Below the pieces are notes generated by a model that worked only from the letters and a program-made list of their open reading frames with translations, did no database searches and was not told where the DNA came from. Below, piece after piece: positions 1-7,702 of a stretch of 14,710 bases of DNA (positions are counted from its first letter, which is position 1; each line of letters opens with the position of its first letter). The translations under genes were made by a program, and so were the position numbers. The DNA is from Immundisolibacter sp. (lineage in GTDB: Bacteria > Pseudomonadota > Gammaproteobacteria > Immundisolibacterales > Immundisolibacteraceae). The DNA lies in contig NZ_JBFIII010000079.1 of NCBI RefSeq assembly GCF_041601295.1, positions 1-14,710 on the forward strand, read 5' to 3'.

Positions 1-204
1 CACCAGATTTTGCGCGTCGGCGTGGAACTCGATTTCGAGACGGTCGGGGTTATGGTCGCTGGGCGTGTCGATCACCACATGCCGGCTGGTGACCAGGAAT
101 ACGCGCCCGTCGCGCTCGAAGAAAAACCCGCTGGCCCCGGTAAGGGGTCGATCGCCGTCGAAGGTGGAAACCCGGACGGTGGTCAGCAGCAGGGGCTCGA
201 TCAT
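1..204 (-). CDS. Trypsin-like peptidase domain protein, N-terminal part only
   Basis: The first 68 codons of a minus-strand gene that runs off the left edge of the window. It begins MIEPLLLTTVRVSTFDGDRP and continues through a glycine-containing strand (TGASGFFFERDGRVF) into LVTSRHVVIDTPS. A 'TSRHV' after two beta strands is the usual setting of the catalytic histidine in trypsin-like serine peptidases of the DegP/S1 fold. No signal peptide is visible, so it may be cytoplasmic. The Asp and Ser of the triad would lie outside the window, so activity cannot be judged. The start is the ATG at 202-204, with a weak GGGAC upstream. It lies downstream of the tRNA-Val terminator on the same strand, so it probably has its own promoter. 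The fold assignment rests on a short stretch and is moderate. Confidence 0.6.
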   Translation of the reverse strand, partial: MIEPLLLTTVRVSTFDGDRPLTGASGFFFERDGRVFLVTSRHVVIDTPSDHNPDRLEIEFHADAQNLV

Positions 205-236
205 AGGCGTCCCGGAATCCGTGGGCCCCGATACGG

Positions 237-275
237 AAAAGCCCGCAAGCCCGGCGCTGGCGCGAGCTTGCGGGC
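237..275 (-). terminator. Rho-independent terminator of the tRNA-Val gene
   Basis: A perfect 10-bp inverted repeat (241-250 GCCCGCAAGC with 266-275 GCTTGCGGGC) encloses a 15-base loop. Read on the minus strand it is followed by TTTT at 237-240. It lies 10 bases beyond the CCA end of tRNA-Val, in the right orientation to end that transcript. The plus-strand side has only TTTGATTT, so any bidirectional action would be weak. Confidence 0.85.
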
Positions 276-284
276 TTTGATTTC

Positions 285-361
285 TGGTAGGCGCGATTGG
301 ACTCGAACCAACGACCCCCACCATGTCAAGGTGGTGCTCTAACCAACTGAGCTACGCGCCT
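285..361 (-). tRNA. tRNA-Val (anticodon GAC)
   Basis: On the minus strand the sequence folds into a complete cloverleaf. The acceptor is AGGCGCG paired with CGCGCCT. The D arm is GCTC...GAGC. The anticodon stem ACCACC/GGTGG carries the loop TTGACAT with anticodon GAC. The T arm is GTTGG-TTCGAGT-CCAAT. The discriminator base is A and the CCA end is encoded (285-287), giving 77 nt including CCA. The anticodon arm is nearly identical to that of E. coli tRNA-Val(GAC). It reads the valine codons GUC and GUU. It lies 55 bases downstream of uvrB on the same strand, but a promoter-like pair in that gap suggests separate transcription. Confidence 0.96.
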
Positions 362-374
362 GAAAACGGCCCGA

Positions 375-404
375 ACAGTAGCACAGCGCCGCCGTGAGCA
401 GCAA
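375..404 (-). promoter_or_regulatory. Probable sigma-70 promoter for tRNA-Val
   Basis: Reading the minus strand there is a TTGCTG -35 (399-404), an 18-base spacer and a TACTGT -10 (375-380). The -10 ends 13 bases before the mature 5' end of tRNA-Val, which leaves a short leader as is typical for tRNA genes. It sits in the 55-base gap after the uvrB stop codon. The hexamers are 4/6 matches each, so this is a plausible rather than certain call. Confidence 0.5.
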
Positions 405-416
405 TGCGGCAGCCGT

Positions 417-2450
<2,034 letters not shown>

Positions 2451-2477
2451 GGGGTACGCTGGCGACAGGCAAACCCG

Positions 2478-2483
2478 TATATT
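2478..2483. promoter_or_regulatory. Possible shared -10 region in the uvrB / aminotransferase divergent gap
   Basis: The only AT-rich block in the 76-base gap is TATATT at 2478-2483 on the plus strand, overlapped by TAATAT on the minus strand. Either could serve as a -10 for its respective gene. No convincing -35 hexamer lies at the proper distance on either side, so only the position is suggestive. An A/T tract at 2492-2498 follows. Confidence 0.3.
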
Positions 2484-2526
2484 AGCCGCCCTTTTTTTGT
2501 CACCTGCCCAGATCGGGGTCTGTACC

Positions 2527-3711
2527 GTGGAACTGAAGCTCGCCGCCCGCGTCGCGGCCATCAAGCCGTCCGCCACCATGGCGGTCACCGCCAAGGCCAA
2601 GGAGTTGCAGGCCGCCGGGCGCAAGGTCATTGGCCTGGGCGCCGGCGAGCCGGATTTCGACACGCCGCAGCACGTCAAGGACGCCGCCAAGGCCGCCATC
2701 GACAGCGGCTTTACCAAGTACACGGCGGTCGAGGGCACGCCCGAGCTGCGCCGTGCCATCGTCGACAAGTTCGCGCGCGAGAACGGCCTCACCTACCAGC
2801 CGGCGCAGGTACTGGTGTCGTCCGGCGGCAAGCAGAGTTTCTACAACCTGGCGCAGGTGCTGCTGGAGGAGGGCGACGAGGTCATCATCCCGGCGCCGTA
2901 CTGGGTCTCGTACCCGGACATCGTGCTGCTGGCCGGCGCCACGCCGGTGGTGCTTGAAACCGGCCTCGACAGCCAGTTCAAGATCAGCCCGACGCAGCTG
3001 GAGGCCGCCATCACGCCACGCACCAAGCTGCTGGTGCTCAACAGCCCGTCGAACCCGACCGGCAGCGTGTATTCGGAGGCCGAACTGGCCGCCCTGGGCC
3101 AGGTACTGCTGCGCCATCCGCAGGTGTGGATTGCCAGCGACGATATGTACGAGCACGTGCGCTGGGACAGCGCGCCGTTTCGCAACATCGTCAACGCCTG
3201 CCCGGCGCTGTACGAGCGCACCATGGTGCTCAACGGCGTCTCCAAGGCCTATTCCATGACCGGCTGGCGCATCGGCTACGCCGCCGGTGACGCGCGCGTC
3301 ATCGGCGAGATGGCCAAGATCCAGTCGCAGAGCACGTCCAACGCCTGCTCCATTTCGCAGGTGGCGGCGCAGGCCGCCCTGGAGGGCGACCAGGGCTTCA
3401 TCCAGCAGATGAACACCGCCTTCAAGCAGCGCCACGACTACGTGGTGGCGGCGCTGAACGACATCAAGGGTATCCGCTGCGCGCCGGCCGACGGGGCGTT
3501 TTACTGTTTCTTCAGCGTGGCCGATGCCATCGCCGCCACGCCGGGCGTCGGCGACGACGTCCAGTTCGCTGCCTGGCTGATGGAAAAGGCCGAGGTGGCC
3601 CTGGTGCCGGGCAGCGCGTTTGGCGCACCGGGTTACCTGCGGCTGTCGTTCGCCACCAGCCTGGACAACCTCAAGGAAGCCATGCGCCGGCTCAAGGCGG
3701 CGCTGGGCTGA
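2527..3711 (+). CDS. Class I PLP-dependent aminotransferase, aspartate aminotransferase type
   Basis: This 394-residue protein belongs to fold-type I aminotransferase subgroup I-beta, the bacterial aspartate aminotransferase type. Such enzymes exchange the amino group between L-aspartate and 2-oxoglutarate; some members prefer prephenate or other acceptors. Seen in the sequence are GLGAGEPDFDTPQH near the N-terminus, the SNPTGSVYS motif, SDDMYEH supplying the PLP-contacting Asp and Tyr, the Schiff-base lysine K240 in GVSKAYSMTGWRIGYAAG, and the substrate-carboxylate arginine R372 in GYLRLSFATS. The start is the GTG at 2527, giving VELKLAARVAAIKPSATMAV, which matches the family N-terminus; a GGGG lies about 9 bases upstream. 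In-frame upstream starts would run over uvrB. It diverges from uvrB, and tRNA-Asn follows 59 bases later. Substrate specificity cannot be fixed by reading alone. Confidence 0.93.
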   Translation: MELKLAARVAAIKPSATMAVTAKAKELQAAGRKVIGLGAGEPDFDTPQHVKDAAKAAIDSGFTKYTAVEGTPELRRAIVDKFARENGLTYQPAQVLVSSGGKQSFYNLAQVLLEEGDEVIIPAPYWVSYPDIVLLAGATPVVLETGLDSQFKISPTQLEAAITPRTKLLVLNSPSNPTGSVYSEAELAALGQVLLRHPQVWIASDDMYEHVRWDSAPFRNIVNACPALYERTMVLNGVSKAYSMTGWRIGYAAGDARVIGEMAKIQSQSTSNACSISQVAAQAALEGDQGFIQQMNTAFKQRHDYVVAALNDIKGIRCAPADGAFYCFFSVADAIAATPGVGDDVQFAAWLMEKAEVALVPGSAFGAPGYLRLSFATSLDNLKEAMRRLKAALG

Positions 3712-3726
3712 GCGCCCGCCCGTGCC

Positions 3727-3756
3727 TTGACCGGCCGGCGGGCCGGCACCTAGACT
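3727..3756 (+). promoter_or_regulatory. Promoter for tRNA-Asn
   Basis: A TTGACC -35 (3727-3732), an 18-base spacer and a TAGACT -10 (3751-3756) end 14 bases before the tRNA 5' end. A GC-rich discriminator (ACGCGGCC) follows, as expected for growth-rate-controlled stable-RNA promoters. The spacer contains a CCGGCC / GGCCGG dyad, which could also act as a weak hairpin at the end of the aminotransferase mRNA. Confidence 0.7.
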
Positions 3757-3770
3757 ACGCGGCCTCCTTT

Positions 3771-3846
<76 letters not shown>

Positions 3847-3884
3847 ATTCTGAAGTCTGCCCTCGCGGCACGTTCCTGTAGCGC

Positions 3885-3968
3885 ATGATCAACACCCTGC
3901 CCAAGGCCTTGATCGCCACCGTCGCCGCCATTGTTGCGGTGGGCATGGTGTTCGCGCTGATCGTCTGA
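3885..3968 (+). CDS. Possible 27-residue single-span membrane peptide
   Basis: ATG at 3885 opens a 27-codon frame whose product begins MINTLPKALIATVAAIVAVG and ends MVFALIV before TGA at 3966-3968. Apart from the polar MINTLPK start, it is one continuous hydrophobic segment of about 20 residues. It has the shape of bacterial small membrane proteins with the N-terminus inside, the one lysine favouring that orientation. In 25 of 27 codons the third base is G or C, like the neighbouring genes. Against it, there is no clear Shine-Dalgarno (the bases before ATG are CCTGTAGCGC) and the frame is short enough to arise by chance. It starts 39 bases after tRNA-Asn and ends just before a terminator-like hairpin, so it could be carried on the tRNA transcript. 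I do not recognise a named family. Confidence 0.35.
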   Translation: MINTLPKALIATVAAIVAVGMVFALIV

Positions 3969-3969
3969 A

Positions 3970-4004
3970 ACGGGGCCGCGGCGAAAGCGCCGCCGGCCGT
4001 TTTC
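3970..4004 (+). terminator. Terminator-like hairpin after tRNA-Asn / the small ORF
   Basis: GGCCGCGGC (from 3974) can pair with GCCGCCGGCC (ending 3998), with one bulged C and a small GAAAGC loop. TTTT follows at 4000-4003. The orientation and position suit the end of the tRNA-Asn transcript. The bulge makes the exact fold uncertain. Confidence 0.55.
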
Positions 4005-4016
4005 CCGTCTTTCAAT

Positions 4017-4078
4017 ACTCAATACCCGCGGCTGGGCGGCATGATCGCAGCCCGTCTTTGGTGCGCCCGGCATTGAGT
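4017..4078. repeat. Distal imperfect inverted repeat
   Basis: ACTCAATACC (4017-4026) is complementary to GGCATTGAGT (4069-4078) at 9 of 10 positions, separated by 42 bases. The interior holds shorter pairings such as GGGC/GCCC. In this GC-rich setting an AT-containing arm of this length stands out. I see no clear promoter, no T tract and no open frame that explains it. It may be a structured RNA element, a protein site or chance. Confidence 0.3.
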
Positions 4079-4159
4079 GGTCCCCGTTCCAGTGCGCGGC
4101 TGCTGCCGGTACCGTCGCCTCCAGGCGCATCAGCTACGTAAACACGCCGTTTCTCACTC

Positions 4160-4187
4160 TTGGCACGCTACCTGCTGTAGTTAAACT
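4160..4187 (+). promoter_or_regulatory. Promoter for the predicted small RNA
   Basis: A TTGGCA -35 (4160-4165), a 16-base spacer and a TAAACT -10 (4182-4187) sit in a locally AT-richer stretch. Initiation would be expected at about 4192-4195, exactly where the long G-rich arm of the downstream hairpin begins. The match between the predicted start and the edge of the RNA structure is the main reason to believe it. Confidence 0.6.
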
Positions 4188-4269
4188 CGGCGGGGGCCGG
4201 GCACCTTCCCCTCCTCCCTCCCGATGGTGATTGGCACCCCACCATTCCGGCCCCCGCCGCTTTTTTTTT
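4188..4269 (+). ncRNA. Predicted small RNA with C-rich anti-Shine-Dalgarno loop, upstream of pdhA
   Basis: Arms 4188-4200 and 4247-4259 form a perfect 13-bp stem, followed by an unbroken run of nine T (4261-4269), which is a strong intrinsic terminator. The 46-base loop holds a pyrimidine tract at 4204-4222 (CTTCCCC, CTCC, CTCCC) and an inner hairpin, ATGGTG (4224-4229) with CACCAT (4240-4245). An alternative inner pairing is GGTG 4226-4229 with CACC 4235-4238. With a start near 4193 the transcript would be about 75 nt, closed end to end. Bases 4205-4214 are perfectly complementary to 4408-4417, the Shine-Dalgarno region of the next gene. Established small RNAs, including the CUCCUCCC-motif families of alphaproteobacteria, expose C-rich loops that bind ribosome sites; relatedness is not claimed. 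It may instead be a plain terminator or a leader element. Seen: promoter, stem, loop and T-run. Inferred: function. Confidence 0.6.
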
Positions 4270-4362
4270 CGGTTCTGCCTGCTTCCTCATCCCCAGCGCT
4301 CGTCGCGTCCGCCCTGGAGGGGCGGCGCACGCGCCGGTTATTGGGACATCCTGGAATCGGCC

Positions 4363-4391
4363 TTGCCCTGATCGGCTGCAGGCATTACAAC
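4363..4391 (+). promoter_or_regulatory. Promoter for the pdhA-pdhB-E2 operon
   Basis: A TTGCCC -35 (4363-4368), a 17-base spacer and a TACAAC -10 (4386-4391) predict a start near 4398 and a leader of only about 21 bases. It lies after the 9-T terminator, so the operon could be transcribed independently of the upstream RNA. Confidence 0.5.
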
Positions 4392-4418
4392 TCCGGGACC
4401 ATTAACCGGAGGGGAAGC

Positions 4419-5486
4419 GTGAAAACCACCGTCGCCCGTTTCAGCGTCGCCCATCACCAGCTCATCGACGAACGCGGCCAGGCGCTTGGTCGGCTGCCGC
4501 GTATCAGCGCTGCCGCACTGCGCCGCCTGTACGGCTGGATGGTGCTGACGCGCCGCTTCGACGAGCGCGCGGTGCGTCTGCAACGCACCGGCCAGCTCGG
4601 GACTTACGCCTCCAGCCTGGGTCACGAAGCGCTGCACGTCGGACTGGCGGACGCCATGCGCGCCGACGACGTGCTGCTGCCAACTTACCGCGAGGCCGGT
4701 GCCCTGATGGTGCGTGGCGTGGCCATGCAAGAACTGCTGCGCTATTGGGGTGGCGACGAGCGTGGCAGCGACTTTGCCGGCCCGCGGCGGGACTTTCCGT
4801 ATTGCGTGCCCATCGCGACCCAGTGCACGCACGCTGCCGGTGTCGCCAGCGCCATGCGCCTGCGCGGCGAAAAGCGCGTGGCGGTGTGTTGCCTGGGTGA
4901 CGGCGCCAGCTCGAAAGGCGATTTTTACGAGGCGCTGAACCTGGCCGGCGTGTGGCGATTGCCGCTGGTGTTCGTGATCAGCAACAACCAGTGGGCAATC
5001 TCGGTGCCACTGTCCAAACAGACGGCCTGCGCCACGCTGGCGCAAAAGGCCGTCGCCGGCGGTGTACCCGGCGAACAGGTGGATGGCAACGACGCGCTGG
5101 CGGTGCGTCAGGTGATGGGGCGGGCGCTGGCCCGGGCGCGGCGCGGCGATGGGCCGACTCTGGTCGAGGGCCTGACCTACCGCCTGGGTGATCACACCAC
5201 CTCCGATGACGCCCGCCGCTACCGTCCGGAGGCCGAAGTCAGCGCCGCCTGGAAGCGCGACCCGCTGCCCCGGCAGCGACAGTTCATGGCCGGGCAGGGA
5301 CTGTGGAGCGCGGCCGACGAGGAGCGGCTGATCAGCGACTGCGATGCCCAGGTCGAGCGCGCGGTCGCGGCCTATCTGGCCACCCCAGCGCAGGATCCGA
5401 CCGATATGTTCGACTATCTCCACGCGCAGTTGCCGACCAGTCTTGCCGGGCAGCGCGCCGACGTGGCCGGAGCCGCCCATGGCTGA
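4419..5486 (+). CDS. pdhA: 2-oxoacid dehydrogenase E1 alpha subunit, probably pyruvate dehydrogenase
   Basis: This is the thiamine-diphosphate-binding alpha subunit of an alpha2beta2 E1. E1 decarboxylates a 2-oxoacid and passes the acyl group to the E2 lipoyl arm. The 355-residue length fits the family. The TPP motif GDG (160-162), 26 residues, then NN (189-190) is intact: GDGASSKGDFYEALNLAG ... VFVISNNQWAIS. The later HTTSDDARRYRPEAEV corresponds to the family's mobile loop near the active site. The start is the GTG at 4419-4421, preceded by a strong GGAGGGG (4408-4414). An in-frame ATG at 4224 is rejected because it lies inside the predicted RNA and would translate its terminator. It overlaps the beta subunit by 8 bases. 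HTTSDD is also found in branched-chain oxoacid dehydrogenases, so pyruvate is likely but not proven. Its ribosome site is complementary to the upstream RNA loop. Confidence 0.88.
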   Translation: MKTTVARFSVAHHQLIDERGQALGRLPRISAAALRRLYGWMVLTRRFDERAVRLQRTGQLGTYASSLGHEALHVGLADAMRADDVLLPTYREAGALMVRGVAMQELLRYWGGDERGSDFAGPRRDFPYCVPIATQCTHAAGVASAMRLRGEKRVAVCCLGDGASSKGDFYEALNLAGVWRLPLVFVISNNQWAISVPLSKQTACATLAQKAVAGGVPGEQVDGNDALAVRQVMGRALARARRGDGPTLVEGLTYRLGDHTTSDDARRYRPEAEVSAAWKRDPLPRQRQFMAGQGLWSAADEERLISDCDAQVERAVAAYLATPAQDPTDMFDYLHAQLPTSLAGQRADVAGAAHG

Positions 5487-6456
5487 GCAACGCACCCTGG
5501 TCGAGGCCGTCAATCTGGCGCTCGCCCGCGCCCTGGCGGATGACCCCACGGTCGTGGTCCTGGGCGAGGACGTGGGTGTCAACGGTGGCGTGTTTCGCGC
5601 CACCGTTGGTCTGCAGCAGCGCTTTGGCGAGCGGGTCATGGACACGCCGCTGGCGGAAAACCTGATCGCCGGGGTAGCTGTTGGCATGGCCGCCGAGGGC
5701 CTGCGCCCGGTGGCGGAAATCCAGTTCTCGGGTTTTATCTACCCGGCCATCGACCAGCTGGTGAGCCATGCCAGCCGGCTGCGCAATCGCACCCGTGGGC
5801 GCCTTACCTGCCCCATGGTGCTGCGCGCGCCGTGCGGTGGTGGCATCCACGCGCCGGAACACCACTCCGAGAGCAACGAGGCGATGCTGGCTCACGTTCC
5901 CGGGCTGCGGGTGGTGATTCCGTCATCGCCAGCACGCGCCTACGGCCTGCTGCTGGCCGCCATCCGCGACCCCGACCCGGTGGTGTTCCTGGAGCCGGCA
6001 CGCATCTACCGCTCCATGAAAGAGGAGGTCGTCGATCACGGCGAGGCGCTGCCGCTGGATGTGTGCTTCGTGCTGCGCGAGGGCAGCGACCTGACCCTGG
6101 TCAGCTGGGGCGCCAGCGTGCATGACTGCCTCAGTGCGGCCGACAGCCTGGCCGAGGGTGGCGTCAGCGCCGAGGTGATCGACGTCGCCACGCTGCAACA
6201 ACTCGACACCGACACCCTGCTGGCGTCGGTGGCCAAGACCGGACGCTGCGTGATCGTCCACGAAGCGCCCTTCAGCGGTGGCTTCGGCGCGGAAATCGCC
6301 GCCCTGCTCGCCGGCCCTGGCCTGTTCTCGTTGCTGGCGCCGGTCGAGCGCGTCACCGGCTACGACACGGTGATGCCGCTGGCGCGTCTGGAGCACAGCT
6401 ACCTGCCAGGACCGGAGCGGATTCTGGCGGCCGCCCGCCGCGTACTGGAGCACTGA
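5479..6456 (+). CDS. pdhB: 2-oxoacid dehydrogenase E1 beta subunit, probably pyruvate dehydrogenase
   Basis: This 325-residue partner of the alpha subunit has a transketolase pyrimidine-binding domain in the N-terminal half and a transketolase C-terminal domain after about residue 200. Seen are VVLGEDVGVNGGVFRAT with the TPP-activating glutamate region, DTPLAENLIAGVAVGMAAEG, EIQFSGFIYPAIDQLVSHAS, and the conserved GGGIHAPEHHSESNEAMLAHVPGL stretch typical of E1 beta. The start ATG (5479-5481) overlaps the end of the alpha gene by 8 bases, indicating translational coupling and balanced subunits. E2 begins 4 bases after its stop. The substrate (pyruvate, acetoin or branched-chain acids) cannot be separated by eye; the operon lacks acetoin-specific or branched-chain-specific neighbours. 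Confidence 0.9.
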   Translation: MAEQRTLVEAVNLALARALADDPTVVVLGEDVGVNGGVFRATVGLQQRFGERVMDTPLAENLIAGVAVGMAAEGLRPVAEIQFSGFIYPAIDQLVSHASRLRNRTRGRLTCPMVLRAPCGGGIHAPEHHSESNEAMLAHVPGLRVVIPSSPARAYGLLLAAIRDPDPVVFLEPARIYRSMKEEVVDHGEALPLDVCFVLREGSDLTLVSWGASVHDCLSAADSLAEGGVSAEVIDVATLQQLDTDTLLASVAKTGRCVIVHEAPFSGGFGAEIAALLAGPGLFSLLAPVERVTGYDTVMPLARLEHSYLPGPERILAAARRVLEH

Positions 6457-6460
6457 TTCG

Positions 6461-7573
6461 ATGAATGAACCTGCAAAGGTGTTTGCGCTGCCCGATCTTG
6501 GCGAGGGTCTGGCCGAGGCGGAACTGCTGTCCTGGCACGTCGGCCCCGGCGATCACGTGGTCGAGGGCCAGCCGCTGGTCTCGGTCGAGACCGATAAAGC
6601 GGTGGTCGAAGTGCCCTCACCACGCACCGGCGAGATCGAGCGCCTGTGCGCCGAGGTCGGTGCGCGGGTCGAGGTCGGCGCCCCGCTGGTGGAATTTGTC
6701 GGCGGGGCCAGCGCCGACGCCGGTACCGTGGTCGGCAACGTCGCGGCCGGCAGCGCGGTGCTCGACGAAACCCCGCAAAGCGTCGGCCGGCCGGCGGTGG
6801 GCATTCGCGCCACGCCGGCAGTGCGCGCGCTCGCCAAGCGCCTGGGTGTGGATCTGGGCTCGGTCACGCCGGGCGGCCCCAACAACACCATCATCAAGAC
6901 CGATGTTGAGCGCGTGGCGCGCATCTATGCCGAAACCGGGCCGCTGGAACCGCTCACCGGCACGCGCCGGGCGATGGCGGTCAACATGGCCAAAACGCAG
7001 GCCGAAGTGGCTACCGCGGCACTGTTCGAGGACGCCGACATCCACGCCTGGGCGTCCGGCAGCGACCCCATGACACGCCTGCTGCGGGCGCTGGTCGCCG
7101 GCTGCCAGGCCGAGCCGGCGCTGAACGCCTGGTTCGATAGCGAGGACATGGGCCGGCGGCTGCTGAAGAAAATCGACGTCGGCATCGCTGTCGACAGCCC
7201 GGAGGGCCTGTTTGTGCCGGTGCTGCGCGATGCCGCCAGCAAGTCAGCCAAGCAACTGCGCACGGCCCTTGATGCCTTGATGGCCGCCGTAGGCACGCGC
7301 AGCCTGAAACCCGAGCAAATGCGCGGCGCCAGCATCATGCTGAGCAACTTTGGCCCGCTCGGCGGCCGCTACGCGGTGCCGCTGCTGGTACCGCCGGTGG
7401 TGGCCATCCTCGGCGCCGGCCGCGCGCGCGATCAGGTCCTGGCGGTGGACGGCCAGCCCGCCGTGCGGCGCGTATTGCCCCTATCGCTGAGCTTCGACCA
7501 CCGGGTTGTCACCGGCGGCGAGGCGGCGCGTTTTTTGATGGCCGTGAAGGGCGACCTGGAGCAGGCCGCGTAA
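6461..7573 (+). CDS. Dihydrolipoamide acyltransferase (E2), single lipoyl domain
   Basis: E2 forms the core of the complex and transfers the acyl group from lipoate to CoA. In order it shows one N-terminal lipoyl domain (about 5-80) with the lipoylated lysine K46 in VETDKAVVEVPS, a peripheral-subunit (E3/E1) binding domain around residues 120-155 (RATPAVRALAKRLGVDLGSV ... IIKTDVERV), and a catalytic domain to the end. The active-site motif reads DHRVVTGGEAARF (His347). The widespread HxxxDG motif therefore has Thr351 where Asp is usual. I believe the variant occurs in some E2 groups but cannot confirm it here. At 370 residues it is short because it has a single lipoyl domain and short linkers. 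The start ATG is 4 bases after pdhB. No E3 (lipoamide dehydrogenase) gene follows, so E3 must be shared from elsewhere. Confidence 0.92.
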   Translation: MNEPAKVFALPDLGEGLAEAELLSWHVGPGDHVVEGQPLVSVETDKAVVEVPSPRTGEIERLCAEVGARVEVGAPLVEFVGGASADAGTVVGNVAAGSAVLDETPQSVGRPAVGIRATPAVRALAKRLGVDLGSVTPGGPNNTIIKTDVERVARIYAETGPLEPLTGTRRAMAVNMAKTQAEVATAALFEDADIHAWASGSDPMTRLLRALVAGCQAEPALNAWFDSEDMGRRLLKKIDVGIAVDSPEGLFVPVLRDAASKSAKQLRTALDALMAAVGTRSLKPEQMRGASIMLSNFGPLGGRYAVPLLVPPVVAILGAGRARDQVLAVDGQPAVRRVLPLSLSFDHRVVTGGEAARFLMAVKGDLEQAA

Positions 7574-7605
7574 ACGGCGCTGTGCAGGAACCCGGACCAG
7601 GCCTC

Positions 7606-7630
7606 GGCGCGCGTGAGCGAATCGCGCGCC
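7606..7630 (+). terminator. GC-rich hairpin downstream of E2, possible terminator
   Basis: GGCGCGCG (7606-7613) pairs perfectly with CGCGCGCC (7623-7630) around a 9-base loop, 32 bases after the E2 stop. There is no T tract, so it may be an mRNA-stabilising or Rho-assisted end rather than an intrinsic terminator. A second imperfect hairpin (about 7656-7684) follows before the convergent MAPEG gene. Confidence 0.3.
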
Positions 7631-7702
7631 TGTTACCGCGAAATCGCCAACGGATGGGCGGGCGCGTCTGTGCTGGCGCACCCGCCCCATCGCAGGTCCC
7701 GG

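Noticed and set aside
2451..2526. LexA box controlling uvrB
   Set aside because: No CTG-N10-CAG-type palindrome is visible in the divergent gap.
2451..2792. N-terminal extension of uvrB
   Set aside because: It is antisense to the well-supported aminotransferase, and the family N-terminus begins at MTEPFQLVSPFEPAGDQP.
4224..4418. In-frame ATG extension of E1alpha by 65 residues
   Set aside because: It starts inside the predicted RNA hairpin, reads through the nine-T tract, has no family-like residues, and lacks the strong GGAGGGG that precedes the GTG at 4419.
4338..5687. 449-codon minus-strand frame opposite pdhA/pdhB
   Set aside because: Shadow of GC-rich coding sequence; its translation shows no domain and is rich in Gln, His and Arg as such antisense frames are.
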